Program-made: the position numbers and the translations under genes
Shown here: piece after piece, positions 1-8,980 of the stretch
How the letters are laid out: each line of letters opens with the position of its first letter
Position numbering within the stretch: the stretch's first letter is position 1
The notes under the pieces: model-generated
What the model was told of the DNA's origin: nothing
Databases searched by the model: none
What the model saw: only the letters and a program-made list of their open reading frames with translations
Source of the DNA: Desulfuromonadales bacterium
GTDB lineage: Bacteria > Desulfobacterota > Desulfuromonadia > Desulfuromonadales > JAGXHI01
DNA length: 64,000 nucleotides
Assembly (NCBI GenBank): GCA_024636295.1
Contig: JAGXHI010000062.1
Span: forward strand, 52,591 to 116,590
Direction of reading: 5' to 3'

Positions 1-1925
1 ACGAATGGGCTTGTAAAGAGTTGGAATTTCGTCGGAGGGAGGAATTCCGGATCGTCCTTCTCCCGACCTTCGCCGTCCCAGCAGGATGAATCGGGTGCTT
101 TCCAGATAGTTGAAGCGCGGGGCCGTGAAAGATTCCCCCTTTTCGCCCGGAAACAGTCCCCCCTCCACGAGAGCAAGGTCGAAGGGGCGGCCTTCGTTTT
201 TGGCATCTTCAAGCTCTTGCAGTGCAGTCAGCCGATCCGCTGCCGTCTGAAGCCGACACCCGTGGGCTTCAAAAAACTCGGTCAACAGGCTCCGTGTCGC
301 CCTGCCGGGGGCGGCAACGAGAATGCGCGTATTCTCCAGCAGGAGCATATCGCTCCCGGATCGCGGTGATCCTCTTTTTTCAAGGCGAAGAGAAAAGCGG
401 AATTTGGCGCCCTGGCCGGGGCGGCTTTCCAGTTCGATGCTTCCGCCCATTAAATCAATCAGCTGCTTGACGATCGCCAGGCCCAGACCGCTTCCTCCGG
501 TGTTTCGCCCTTCGAGGTTATCAGCCTGAGTGAAGGAATCGAAGATGGTGATCTGCTGGAGGGAGTCGATTCCTATTCCGGTGTCGGAGACCTCGAAAAA
601 CACCACTGAATCCCTCTCCGGAGATTCCCAGACGCGAAGAACGATTTCCCCTTCATCGGTAAATTTAATGGAGTTTCCAACCAGGTTCAAGAGGATCTGC
701 CGGAGACGCACGAAATCCCCTGATCGCGCGGTTACCATCCCCTGCTGGAGAATGCAGGCTATATCCAGTCCCTTTGCCAGTGCTTTTTCGCCCAGGAGGT
801 CCAGAACATCTTCCACGGTTCGACGGAGTTCGAAGTCCCTTTCCTGCAGGGTCAGCTTTCCTGCCTCGATTCTGGAAAGGTCGAGCAGGTCATTGAGGAG
901 CGCCAGAAGGCTTTCGCCGGATCGACAGACCGTTTCAGCCATGCTGAGCTGTCTTTCATCCAGGGGAGTCTGAAGAAGAAGTTCGGACATTCCAAGCACC
1001 CCGACCATGGGGGTTCGGATTTCATGGCTGATGTTGGCGAGAAACCGGGATTTGGTTCGATTGGCCTTTTCGGCCATCGCCTTAGCTTTCTCGAGCTCCG
1101 AAACGGTTCTTTTCAATTTCTGGTTGGCGCCGCTCAACTCGATGGTCCGCTCGCTGACCTGCTCCTCCAGATGAGAGCGATGGTTTGTCAGAAGTCGATC
1201 CCTTAACTCAATCTGGGCAAGCATATGATTGAAGCCCTCGATAAGAATCCCTATTTCATCATTGGTGGTCTTTTTGACCCGTATTCCGAAGTCCTGATTC
1301 CTGGAAATACGCATCATTTGTTCAGAAAGACTGAGAATAGGACGGGAAACGAGGTGCTGAAAACCAGCAGCAGTCTGACTCCGACATACCACAAACGCCG
1401 CTGAAGCTCCTTCATGTCTGAGAGAAGATAAACGGAGCCGATTTTTTCGCCATCGAGAAAAATCGGTGTGAACATGGCGAGGTGATCGGAGGTGATACAG
1501 TAAGTCTCCTCCTCCCTTTCCAAGACAGAAGGGAGAGCCAGACACCGCCCCTTGTCCATAGACGTTTGTGACGGATTTCTGTACGAGGCAAACGGTTTTC
1601 CGTCACCGTCAAAAATTATCGCTGCATTGATATGGTGTTCGGCCGATAAGGTAGAGAGGGTGTCTTCTGCGGTCTCCGGATTCCTGTAAACCAGGGCATA
1701 TCTGCTGTTGGCGCCCACGATACGGCTCAGGGACATAATCTTGTCCACCATGCCCTGGCGAAAGAGGTATTTTTCCGTCAGAATCGCAATTCCCGACGTC
1801 ATGATCAGAATGATGATGCAGGCCAGCATGATGATGGCCGTCAATTTGTGCGGAATGGAAAGTTTTTTGAACAAACCAGTGCTCTCCCCGGCCGAAACTT
1901 TTATTCTGCTGATCTTAGCTGTCAA
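1..1925 (-). pseudogene. Hybrid sensor histidine kinase, frameshifted and cut by the left window edge
   Basis: The first frame (1925 to 1314) encodes a membrane segment at about residues 28-50, a periplasmic domain of about 120 residues resembling CHASE8, and a second membrane segment. It then runs into a stop. The adjacent frame continues with a HAMP-like linker, a HisKA box reading [12 protein letters not shown] (His codon at 1024-1026), an ATPase domain with DTGIGI and GSGLGLAI, and a receiver-like domain reaching base 1. Adding one base at about 1351-1356, where minus-strand AGCACCTCG would become AGCACCCTCG, rejoins the frames exactly at the membrane/HAMP junction. The receiver looks degenerate: the usual acidic pair is Ala-Ala (ILVAAPG) and the phospho-acceptor Asp position is Glu (LALVEGG). 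The break may be a real mutation or a sequencing error. The ligand is unknown and the C-terminus is not visible. Confidence 0.8.
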
Positions 1926-2509
1926 AAGGAAAAATTAAAAAGGAAATTTACCGGTGGGAGAAAGGAAGAACCAGGAAAATTTCAGATCCGATCCAGGAAA
2001 AAAATTGACAAGAAGGTCATCAAACCGATGGATCCTAGAAGGAAAAAAGAAAGACCTGACAGAATCCATCCCTGGACCATTTTCTTCTTCTGAAAACAAA
2101 GGAAAGAAAGGTAGAGGGACAGGATGCTTAAGGGTAGAGAAAAAACGAGAAAAATCATTGGAAAACCCCCGTTGAGCAGTCATTTCAGGATTTTCATTCA
2201 AACATTCCTCTGACCTGTTTTCAAGGGCTGAAAAATATGTTCCCGGGAAACAAGGGGAAAAAACCAGAAAAAAACTGCATCCGCAAAAAGTAGGGCTGTA
2301 AAAGCGGGGGCGAATTCATCTTGCTGAGAAGGGGGTTCTCCTTTAATATAGATGTTCAGTTGGCGCATCTGGAAGTCAGTATGGAAAACTGCGCTGTTTT
2401 CATGGCGGAATCGAGGAAATTTTTTTCTGCGGGGCGGTCGAAGTCGATATCGTCCCGCCTTCTCATTGATTTCGGAAATTAAACAAATAAGGGTGGAGCG
2501 GATACGCTG
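1926..2509. other. Intergenic stretch, purine-rich, no gene seen
   Basis: This gap separates the minus-strand kinase from the plus-strand SpoT-like gene. It is strongly biased to A and G on the plus strand between about 1930 and 2170. The open frames here have low-complexity translations (runs of Phe and Pro, or of Lys, Glu and Arg) and no credible ribosome-binding site. It probably holds the promoters of the two divergent genes, but no convincing -35/-10 pair was found. A GGCGG/CCGCC imperfect stem at about 2433-2460 precedes the next gene. Confidence 0.5.
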
Positions 2510-3940
2510 GTGAAGTCCGGATTGGATCGATCAGAACAGCGGCTGGTGAATGAGATCATGGAACTCCTGGTCACCCATTATGGGGGGGAGCTGAGTGAAG
2601 AGGGCCTCGACCGAAGGATCGATACGCTTCACCAGGCTGTGGATATCGCCCGAATCTCCCATGCGGATCAGCTTCGGAAATCGGGAGAGCCTTATTTTTT
2701 CCACCCTCTCCGGGTTGCCCACCTGGCGGCACGATACTGGATGGATTTCGCTTCGGTCATTGCTGCAATCCTGCATGATGTCGTGGAGGACAGCCCCGTT
2801 ACCCTCGCGGAGGTGGAGTCTGCATTCGGTGCGGAAGTGGCCCTTCTGGTGAACGGACTGACCAAGGCGTCCGATGCGAATCTCAGCCGCGAGGCACTGA
2901 AAGCGGAAACCTACCGAAAGCAACTTCTGGTGGCCATCGAGGATGTCAGGGTACTCTGCCTCAAGTTCTGGGACCGCGTCGATAATCTTCAAACCATTTC
3001 AGCTCTCAATCCCAAAAAACAGAACCTGATTGCGGAAGAGACGCGCATGGTCTATGTCCCCCTTGCGCGACATCTGGGGATGGGTTATGTCGCTTCCGAG
3101 CTCGACGCCCTTTCCCTCGGGGTGCTGTATCCCCGCCGCAGACGGCATTATCAACAGGCCATCGATGCTTTGCGCAGCCAGACTGAGCCGGCGATTCGTC
3201 GGACCCGGGCACGGATTCACAATCGCATGGAACAGAACAAGATTCCCGTTCTGATCAAGGACCGCTGGCGTCCCTTTTCCATTGCCGCCGCAAGGTCCAT
3301 GAGCCGTGGACTCAACTCGCTCTACACCCTGGAAATTCAGGTGGACCGCACAATGGACGCCTACCTGGCTCTCGGTCTGCTTCACAGCCTCTATCCACCC
3401 ATCCCCGGCAAACTGAGGGATCATCTCCATGTGACCTCCCAGTTCGGATACCAGGCGATAAAAACAACGGTGCAGGCCGGAGAAAATCGATTGAGAGTTG
3501 AAATCACCACGCGAAAGTTGGCCCGCTTCAACGAGGCCGGTGTGCTGACTCCCGGATTTGAATTCCGAAAGGCCAACTTCCAGGAACTTATGCGCTCTCT
3601 GCTCGAAGGGGAATCGGCCGTAGATACGGAAAGCCTGCGGCTGGCATCCTCCTCCATTCAGGTTTATACGCCGCGCGGGGAGATCCGGACTTTGCCGGAA
3701 GGAAGCAGCGTGCTGGATTTTGCATTCGATATTCACGAGGAACTGGGACTTCACGCCCAACGGGCGAGAATAAACGGCCAGACACGTCTGCTGAAATCAC
3801 GGCTGATGGACGGAGATCAGGTGGAGATCGAACGTTCCAGCCATCCCGAGGTGCTTCCCAAATGGCTGGAATGGGCGGTTACACCCAAGGCCCGAAACAG
3901 TATCCGCCGGTACCTGCGCAGCAGAGTCAAGGAAGCCTGA
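2510..3940 (+). CDS. SpoT-like HD hydrolase with TGS domain and degenerate synthetase region
   Basis: This 476-residue protein of the RelA/SpoT family would act on (p)ppGpp in the cytoplasm. The N-terminal HD domain keeps the hydrolase set: R57-S-G, H65, H89-D90, E93-D94, and D155 with N159 in the DRVDNL helix. The region that should be the synthetase (about 240-345) keeps the fold signature (SIAAARSM, DAYLALGLLHSLYPPIPGKL, GYQAIKTTV). It lacks the catalytic Asp, has Ile-Lys for the usual Leu-His before TTV, and loses the EVQIRT Glu. A TGS domain follows at about 382-441. The protein ends there, without the C-terminal ACT domain, so it is shorter than RelA or SpoT (about 700 residues). Start is GTG with AGGGTGGAG about 12 bases upstream. 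Best reading: a hydrolase-only or regulatory paralogue. Confidence 0.85.
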   Translation: MKSGLDRSEQRLVNEIMELLVTHYGGELSEEGLDRRIDTLHQAVDIARISHADQLRKSGEPYFFHPLRVAHLAARYWMDFASVIAAILHDVVEDSPVTLAEVESAFGAEVALLVNGLTKASDANLSREALKAETYRKQLLVAIEDVRVLCLKFWDRVDNLQTISALNPKKQNLIAEETRMVYVPLARHLGMGYVASELDALSLGVLYPRRRRHYQQAIDALRSQTEPAIRRTRARIHNRMEQNKIPVLIKDRWRPFSIAAARSMSRGLNSLYTLEIQVDRTMDAYLALGLLHSLYPPIPGKLRDHLHVTSQFGYQAIKTTVQAGENRLRVEITTRKLARFNEAGVLTPGFEFRKANFQELMRSLLEGESAVDTESLRLASSSIQVYTPRGEIRTLPEGSSVLDFAFDIHEELGLHAQRARINGQTRLLKSRLMDGDQVEIERSSHPEVLPKWLEWAVTPKARNSIRRYLRSRVKEA

Positions 3941-4024
3941 TCCGCTAACTTCTTTTATTTCCTGCAGGGCCAGCAGCAATACCATTGCGACGCGGAATGG
4001 ATTCAGCAGAATTGGTTCTGGTTT

Positions 4025-5011
4025 TCAGATGGTTCGGCGAGCTGCAGGGCCGCGGGAAGAAAGAAGCCCGCCCCCGGAATTCCTGAACCGATCCTTCAGG
4101 AGCACGGACGGAGGGAAGCGCAGGCTGGCATCGGCGAGTCGGGAAAGATTGTTGGCCCGGATCATGAAGCGGATTTCCCGGACGTATTCACCACGACGGG
4201 AGGAATAAAGGACAAGCCCGTGGGCCAGATCCATTCCATTGGGGTATTTTCCCTTCCGACGCAGCTGATATCTGATGTCCCGCAGAGAACGGTAAGCGCC
4301 ATGGGTGTTGAGATTTTTCATATAGGATATCAGTGACCCATGAACGCTTTCAAAGCGCCGCACTTCGTGGGAAGTCCCGGCGGGGCGGTTCAGGGGAACG
4401 ATTCCGGTTCCCTGAATATGGGTCCATTCCCCGAACAGATTGTTCCCGAGACGGGCGAACCGGGAGGTGCCGTATCCCGATTCATTGGCGGCCTGGGCGA
4501 GGACCAGGGAGGGAGGCAGAATATCAACGCGCCTGAGAAGTTCTTCAAGGCTTCTAAGCATATCCTGCCGGTCGGGTTCCAGATGATATTCCTCTCCCAA
4601 AATCTCCAGAAAGAGTTGCTCTGAGGCTTCCATCGAATCCCAGGACTCAGAGCGGTCCAGAATATCCTGCAGGCGTTCTCTTTTTTTACGGATCTCTTCA
4701 TTCTCCAGCAGAACCATGGGCAGCAGAGACATGAAAAAAATCTTTTTCCGTATGGATATGCGAGGGATCCGGTGAAGGTCTTCGGGAAGGGTCTTCACGA
4801 TAATGGGAGGGATTCCCTGCTCCAGCCCATTCCAGCGATAATCCACTTCGGAGAAGTAGCGGTTGAGATCACGGTAGGTTTTCGGCGCCAGGACCACAGG
4901 CCGGATCTCCTCTTCTTGCGATAGAGGATTTTCACTGCAGCCGTTGAGGAGGAGCATCAGCGCCGCAGCAAACAATGCCGAAAGCAGCAACTTTAATATC
5001 ATCTTTTTCAT
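4025..5011 (-). CDS. Bax-like glucosaminidase-family lipoprotein
   Basis: The 328-residue product has a lipoprotein signal with lipobox LLNGC (Cys at residue 25) followed by Ser-Glu. It resembles the E. coli Bax/FlgJ-type glucosaminidase group. The catalytic-type stretch LAQAANESGYGTSRFARLGNNLFGEW contains the conserved Glu after AAN and the NNLFG motif. Such enzymes cleave peptidoglycan glycan strands, here presumably while tethered to the outer membrane facing the periplasm. A basic, low-complexity C-terminus follows. It is transcribed away from yjbQ across a 106-bp divergent intergenic region. The cellular role is not evident from context. Confidence 0.8.
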   Translation of the reverse strand: MKKMILKLLLSALFAAALMLLLNGCSENPLSQEEEIRPVVLAPKTYRDLNRYFSEVDYRWNGLEQGIPPIIVKTLPEDLHRIPRISIRKKIFFMSLLPMVLLENEEIRKKRERLQDILDRSESWDSMEASEQLFLEILGEEYHLEPDRQDMLRSLEELLRRVDILPPSLVLAQAANESGYGTSRFARLGNNLFGEWTHIQGTGIVPLNRPAGTSHEVRRFESVHGSLISYMKNLNTHGAYRSLRDIRYQLRRKGKYPNGMDLAHGLVLYSSRRGEYVREIRFMIRANNLSRLADASLRFPPSVLLKDRFRNSGGGLLSSRGPAARRTI

Positions 5012-5060
5012 AGTAGACTCATTCAGAATAAAAGATATCTATTAACATAAAAGAAAAGAT

Positions 5061-5077
5061 TTGACAATAAATGTCAA
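5061..5077. promoter_or_regulatory. TTGACA-N5-TGTCAA palindrome between divergent genes
   Basis: A perfect inverted repeat with 6-bp arms lies in the short region between the Bax-like gene and yjbQ, 41 bp upstream of the chosen yjbQ start. Its left arm could serve as a plus-strand -35 element. An AGATATCT palindrome lies nearby at about 5033-5040. An operator role is inferred only. Confidence 0.35.
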
Positions 5078-5117
5078 TGATTATCCGTCCCCTGACGGCG
5101 CGAAAGGAGGTCTGGGC

Positions 5118-5537
5118 GTGAAGTCTTATCGAAAGGAACTGTGGTTTGAAATCCCGGCGCGCCGGGGTTTTGTCAACATCACCACGGATGTGGAAAAATG
5201 CTTGCGAGAGAGCGGAATTCGCGAGGGGCTCTGCCTGGTCAATGCCATGCATATTACCGCCTCCGTTTTTATCAATGATGATGAAAACGGATTGCACAAA
5301 GATTTTGAACGCTGGCTCGAACAACTGGCGCCACACGAGCCCCTGAGCCTCTACAGACATAATAATACGGGTGAAGACAACGGAGATGCTCATTTGAAAC
5401 GTACCATTATGGGAAGGGAAGTCGTTGCGGCGGTCACCGGGGGCAAGCTCGATTTCGGGCCATGGGAGCAGATCTTCTACGGAGAATTCGACGGCCGCCG
5501 TCGCAAGCGGGTGCTGGTGAAGATCATTGGAGAGTAG
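5118..5537 (+). CDS. yjbQ: YjbQ family protein (UPF0047)
   Basis: This 139-residue protein belongs to the YjbQ/UPF0047 family, small trimeric beta-barrel proteins. Weak thiamine phosphate synthase activity has been reported for some members; the main role is unsettled. Family features seen: the N-terminal [30 protein letters not shown], the [16 protein letters not shown] segment carrying conserved His, Asp and Glu positions, and the [23 protein letters not shown] ending. The GTG at 5118 is preferred because AAAGGAGG sits 7 bases upstream. The in-frame ATG at 5061 overlaps the palindrome and adds residues without family similarity. Confidence 0.88.
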   Translation: MKSYRKELWFEIPARRGFVNITTDVEKCLRESGIREGLCLVNAMHITASVFINDDENGLHKDFERWLEQLAPHEPLSLYRHNNTGEDNGDAHLKRTIMGREVVAAVTGGKLDFGPWEQIFYGEFDGRRRKRVLVKIIGE

Positions 5538-5566
5538 GCTGGTGAAAGACCTAAAGTTTCAAGAAA

Positions 5567-5596
5567 GGGCGCTGCCTTCCGGCAGCGCCCTTTTTG
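5567..5596. terminator. Shared hairpin terminator between convergent genes
   Basis: A perfect GGGCGCTGCC/GGCAGCGCCC stem with a TTCC loop is followed by TTTTTG on the plus strand. It lies just after yjbQ and directly abuts the stop codon of the convergent minus-strand frame. Confidence 0.85.
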
Positions 5597-6019
5597 TTAC
5601 CAGGAGTCGACATCCACGGGTTCCGGCTTGGAGGAGGTGATATGGGTGTCAGCTTCTCCCCTTCGCAGGGTCCCGAATCGGCCGAGGGGCAGGGTGGTGT
5701 TCCCGTCCGTCGTATTGAAGGGCAGGATTGCCGAATCGAAGCTCAGGGTCTTGTCCGTCGCGATCTCGTTGACGTAGTCCAGCAGGGTGATGGTGTAGGT
5801 GCCGTCATCAAGCGAAAGGCTGGCGTTGGTGAGGTCCGCGCCGTAGAGGGTGGCGCCGGAGTAGCTGGCCCCCTCCAGGCGCGAACCGACCAGACTGGCT
5901 CCTGAGAGTTGGTTAAGATCATTGGGGAGTGACCGAACTTGTGATTCCGGGAAGGTTGTGTTAAAAATTGACCGTTTGACAACCATTCCGTCCATCCGGG
6001 AGATTTCAATGGAAACCAT
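5597..6019 (-). CDS. Pentapeptide-repeat fragment (possible gene remnant)
   Basis: The 140-residue frame contains six consecutive pentapeptides of the A(D/N)LXX type at about residues 39-68 (GASLV, GSRLE, GASYS, GATLY, GADLT, NASLS). A Thr/Asp-rich tail ending PVDVDSW follows. Pentapeptide repeats form a right-handed beta-helix. The frame stops right at the terminator hairpin, which supports a real 3-prime end. The 5-prime end overlaps the start of the small plus-strand gene at 6009, and no signal peptide or good ribosome-binding site is seen. The true start may be further in, or the gene may be the tail of a once larger secreted protein. Confidence 0.4.
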   Translation of the reverse strand: MVSIEISRMDGMVVKRSIFNTTFPESQVRSLPNDLNQLSGASLVGSRLEGASYSGATLYGADLTNASLSLDDGTYTITLLDYVNEIATDKTLSFDSAILPFNTTDGNTTLPLGRFGTLRRGEADTHITSSKPEPVDVDSW

Positions 6020-6173
6020 AAAGACAGCAAGCTTCGAGTATTTGATCGGACTCGCCGCTGAGCGCCCCGAAGGCGGTTTCGATTTTACCCTCGACGGCAG
6101 TTCCTATCGGATCAAGGATGTGCTTGAAATCTCGAAAATTGCAGAAAAACACGGATATATAGTAATCTATTGA
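6009..6173 (+). CDS. Small hypothetical protein upstream of ferritin-like gene
   Basis: A 54-codon frame starts at an ATG with GGGAGA about 7 bases upstream. It lies 22 bp before the ferritin-like gene, on the same strand. The product (METIKTASFEYLIGL...) is soluble, mildly acidic and ends IVIY. No family is recognised. The 87 bp of open frame before this ATG run through likely promoter sequence and were left out. Co-transcription with the ferritin-like gene is inferred from spacing. Confidence 0.5.
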   Translation: METIKTASFEYLIGLAAERPEGGFDFTLDGSSYRIKDVLEISKIAEKHGYIVIY

Positions 6174-6195
6174 AAAAGGCGAAGAAAGGAACGAG

Positions 6196-6669
6196 ATGAG
6201 CGATCAAAACCAGGTTTGTTACACTTTCGAAGCGGCCATCGAGATGGCCGTTCAGATGGAAGACGACGGCTTCCGCACCTATTTGAATGCCATACGTATT
6301 CTCAAAGACAGGGCGGCCAGAAAGATTCTCAAGGACGTCGCCCTGGATGAACTGGATCACAAACAGCAATTGGAAAAAGCGCTTCTTCTGGGGTATGTGG
6401 ATGGCCATGCCATGGATCAGGCGGTTCCTACCATGAACCTCGATTACGTTCTTGAAAAGAAGACGCTCGGGTCTGATGCCGACGGCCGGGAGGTCCTTGT
6501 TTTCGCCATTCACCAGGAAAAAGAGTCTCTTGAGTTCTACCGCCGGATGGCCAAGGGATGCGCCGGTGCGCCCATGGCTGAACTTTTCGAGCGGATCTCC
6601 AATGATGAGAGCCGACACCTGCAGGAGCTCGAGGATCTTTACGAGCAGCACTTTCTTCCCGAGAACTAA
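6196..6669 (+). CDS. Ferritin-like/rubrerythrin-type di-iron domain protein
   Basis: This 157-residue helical protein has the ferritin-like pattern of Glu...ExxH pairs: an early helix AIEMAVQMEDDGFRTY, then DVALDELDHKQQLE, AIHQEKESLEFYRRM and ISNDESRHLQELE. These could supply a carboxylate-bridged di-iron site. No rubredoxin-type CxxC domain is present, so it is not a complete rubrerythrin. Such proteins in anaerobes often deal with oxidative stress or iron, but substrate and partner cannot be read here. A strong terminator follows at 6704. Confidence 0.8.
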   Translation: MSDQNQVCYTFEAAIEMAVQMEDDGFRTYLNAIRILKDRAARKILKDVALDELDHKQQLEKALLLGYVDGHAMDQAVPTMNLDYVLEKKTLGSDADGREVLVFAIHQEKESLEFYRRMAKGCAGAPMAELFERISNDESRHLQELEDLYEQHFLPEN

Positions 6670-6703
6670 ACACCCGCAGCACTGTTCTCCGGTCGATGAA
6701 GAG

Positions 6704-6740
6704 CAGCCCGGGTCAGAACCGGCGCCCGGGCTGTACTTTT
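6704..6740 (+). terminator. Rho-independent terminator after ferritin-like gene
   Basis: A CAGCCCGGG/CCCGGGCTG stem with a 12-base loop is followed by TACTTTTCTTG, 35 bp after the stop codon. Confidence 0.75.
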
Positions 6741-6921
6741 CTTGCCGCCCTTCGTTGCCGCCGCTTGACAAACCATCCCGCCGTCATTAATTTTTTTCTT
6801 TGAATCTATCTACTGCATCCTCTTGTGCCTTGTTTAAGAAATCATATTTCCATAATGCATCAGGGATGTACCCAGAGCTCCCGTCAGGAATCCGTCTTTC
6901 GCTGAGGGAATATTGTGATTA

Positions 6922-6950
6922 CTTGAGACTACTGGACAACCCGGTTAACA
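6922..6950 (+). promoter_or_regulatory. Possible htpG promoter, heat-shock-like
   Basis: In the 322-bp gap before htpG, CTTGAGA at 6922 is followed after 11 bases by CCCGGTTA, a loose match to the sigma-32 pattern CTTGAA/CCCCAT. The same stretch can be read as a weak sigma-70 pair (TTGAGA, 16 bases, TTAACA). A second TTGACA lies at 6765-6770. None is decisive. The remainder of the gap holds the terminator and no gene. Confidence 0.25.
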
Positions 6951-6991
6951 TTTAACGAGCTTGCATCAAAAAATTCGGAAGGAGAGCATTC

Positions 6992-8836
6992 ATGCCCGGA
7001 AAAACCAACATGGAAAAAGGGACGATTTCCATTCATACGGAAAATATTTTTCCCATCATTAAAAAGTGGCTTTACAGCGAAAAGGAGATTTTCCTGCGGG
7101 AACTCGTCTCCAATGCGGTGGACGCAATTCACAAGCTGCAGCACATCAACATCGTGGAAGGTTTGAAGCTCAGTGACGAGTATGCTGTCGACATATCCGT
7201 GGACAAAGATGCCGGCACCCTGACGGTAAAAGACAATGGTATCGGCATGACCGCCGAGGAAATCCGGAAATACATAAATCAGATCGCCTTCTCCTCCGCG
7301 GAGGAGTTTGTAGAAAAATTCAAGGATCTGGAAGACAAAAATCAGATCATCGGACATTTCGGGCTTGGCTTCTATTCCTCCTTCATGGTGGCGGACGAAG
7401 TTGAGATCCGCTCTTTGTCCTACCGTCCGGAGGCCGAAGGCGCCCACTGGAGGTGCGACGGGACGACATCCTATGAGCTAGATTCCGTTGAAAAAAAAGA
7501 CAGGGGAACCGAAGTCATCCTGCATCTTTCCAAGGATGAGCAGGAGTTTCTCGATCCGGAGCGCATCCGTGGAGTTCTGCAGAAGTTCTGTAATTTTCTT
7601 CCCATCCCCATCCGCCTTGCGGGAGATACGGTCAATGACAGAAACCCTTTGTGGACGAAAACTCCGAGCGAAATCGATGAAAAAGAGTATCGGGAGTTTT
7701 ATAAAAAACTCTATCCCTTCTCGGACGAGCCTCTCTTCTGGATTCACCTGAACGTGGATTTTCCATTCAATCTCAAGGGAATACTTTACTTTCCGAGACT
7801 GAACACCGAGTTCGACGTAACCAAGAGCCATATCAAGCTTTTTTGCAACCAGGTCTTTGTCTCGGATAACTGCCCCGAGCTGATTCCCGAATTTCTTACT
7901 CCTCTCCAGGGATGCCTCGACGCCCCGGACCTGCCCCTGAACGTCTCCCGCAGTTATCTCCAGAACGATCCGCAGGTGCGAAAAATCCGAGACGTGATTT
8001 CCGCCCGGGTGGCTGCGAAGATAACGGAACTGGCCAAAAAGGATCGGGAATCCTTCGGCGGAATATGGGAGGATATACACACTTTCGTCAAGTACGGCAT
8101 GATGCGGGATGAAAAATTCTTCGAAAAGGTGAAGGATCAGGTCATTTACCGCACCACTAATGAAAGCCGCTACACCACCCTGCCCGAATACCTGGAACGG
8201 GCGAAGGACTCTCACCCCGACAAGGTTTTTTATGCCAACGATGAGACTTCCCAAGCGACTTATCTGAAGTTATTCAGAAGCCAGGGGCTGGAAGTTCTGA
8301 TCCTGGACGCCATGATCGACAGCCATTTCGTGCAGTATCTGGAGATGAAAAATCCACAGATCCGGTTCGAGCGGGTTGATGCTGATGTGGCCAAAAGCCT
8401 GATCGATGAGGATCGGAGCAAGGACATCATCCAGGGGCAGGATCTGAAAACGGCGAATGACAGAATCCGTGAGATTTTCGAAAAGGTGCTTGACCGCAAG
8501 GATCTGAAAGTCAGGGTGGAAAGCCTGAAGGACAACTCCATTCCCGGAATGATCATTCTTCCCGAACAGAACCGGCGGCTCAAGGAGATGACTCGCATGA
8601 TGGGACATGAATCGGACGATCTCTTCTCCGAGCACAGCCTGTTGGTCAATTCCGCCAGTGCTGTGGTGCGAAATCTCATGAAACTTCAGGAGCAGGACAG
8701 GCGGGAGGATGTGGAGATCCTCGTCCGGCATGTTTATGATCTGGCCCTCCTGGGTCAACAGGCCTTCAGCAAAGAAAAAATGGAAGAATTTCTGGAGCGC
8801 AGCAACAGGATTCTGGAGATGGTCAGCAACAAATAA
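6992..8836 (+). CDS. htpG: Molecular chaperone HtpG (Hsp90)
   Basis: The 614-residue protein is full length for bacterial Hsp90, an ATP-dependent cytoplasmic chaperone for late folding. The N-terminal GHKL ATPase shows ELVSNAVDAIHKL (catalytic Glu and Mg-binding Asn), DNGIGM, and a lid with GHFGLGFYSSFMV. The middle domain has FNLKGILYFPR and LPLNVSRSYLQND with the catalytic Arg, and a C-terminal dimerisation region follows. The ATG at 6992 has GGAAGGAGA upstream. The next Met is 7 codons in, so a slightly shorter product is possible. It is monocistronic, with a gap before and a terminator after. Confidence 0.97.
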   Translation: MPGKTNMEKGTISIHTENIFPIIKKWLYSEKEIFLRELVSNAVDAIHKLQHINIVEGLKLSDEYAVDISVDKDAGTLTVKDNGIGMTAEEIRKYINQIAFSSAEEFVEKFKDLEDKNQIIGHFGLGFYSSFMVADEVEIRSLSYRPEAEGAHWRCDGTTSYELDSVEKKDRGTEVILHLSKDEQEFLDPERIRGVLQKFCNFLPIPIRLAGDTVNDRNPLWTKTPSEIDEKEYREFYKKLYPFSDEPLFWIHLNVDFPFNLKGILYFPRLNTEFDVTKSHIKLFCNQVFVSDNCPELIPEFLTPLQGCLDAPDLPLNVSRSYLQNDPQVRKIRDVISARVAAKITELAKKDRESFGGIWEDIHTFVKYGMMRDEKFFEKVKDQVIYRTTNESRYTTLPEYLERAKDSHPDKVFYANDETSQATYLKLFRSQGLEVLILDAMIDSHFVQYLEMKNPQIRFERVDADVAKSLIDEDRSKDIIQGQDLKTANDRIREIFEKVLDRKDLKVRVESLKDNSIPGMIILPEQNRRLKEMTRMMGHESDDLFSEHSLLVNSASAVVRNLMKLQEQDRREDVEILVRHVYDLALLGQQAFSKEKMEEFLERSNRILEMVSNK

Positions 8837-8858
8837 TTAAAAGACATACGCATGTGTC

Positions 8859-8888
8859 AAAAGGGCGGACTTCGGTCCGCCCTTTTGA
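8859..8888. terminator. Terminator after htpG
   Basis: An AAAAGGGCGGAC/GTCCGCCCTTTT hairpin with a TTCG tetraloop. It is A-rich on one side and T-rich on the other, so it can work in both directions. Confidence 0.85.
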
Positions 8889-8980
8889 TTGGATATGCCG
8901 ATACTCCAGCGCTCCAATCGGAATCCTCGAATAGGAACCGGTTGGCTTCAGATTCGGAAAAGGGGCGTTCCGCACAGAAA

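Noticed and set aside
1935..2201. 88-codon minus-strand frame upstream of the hybrid kinase
   Set aside because: Low-complexity Phe/Pro/Ser-rich translation of a purine-biased region with no ribosome-binding site.
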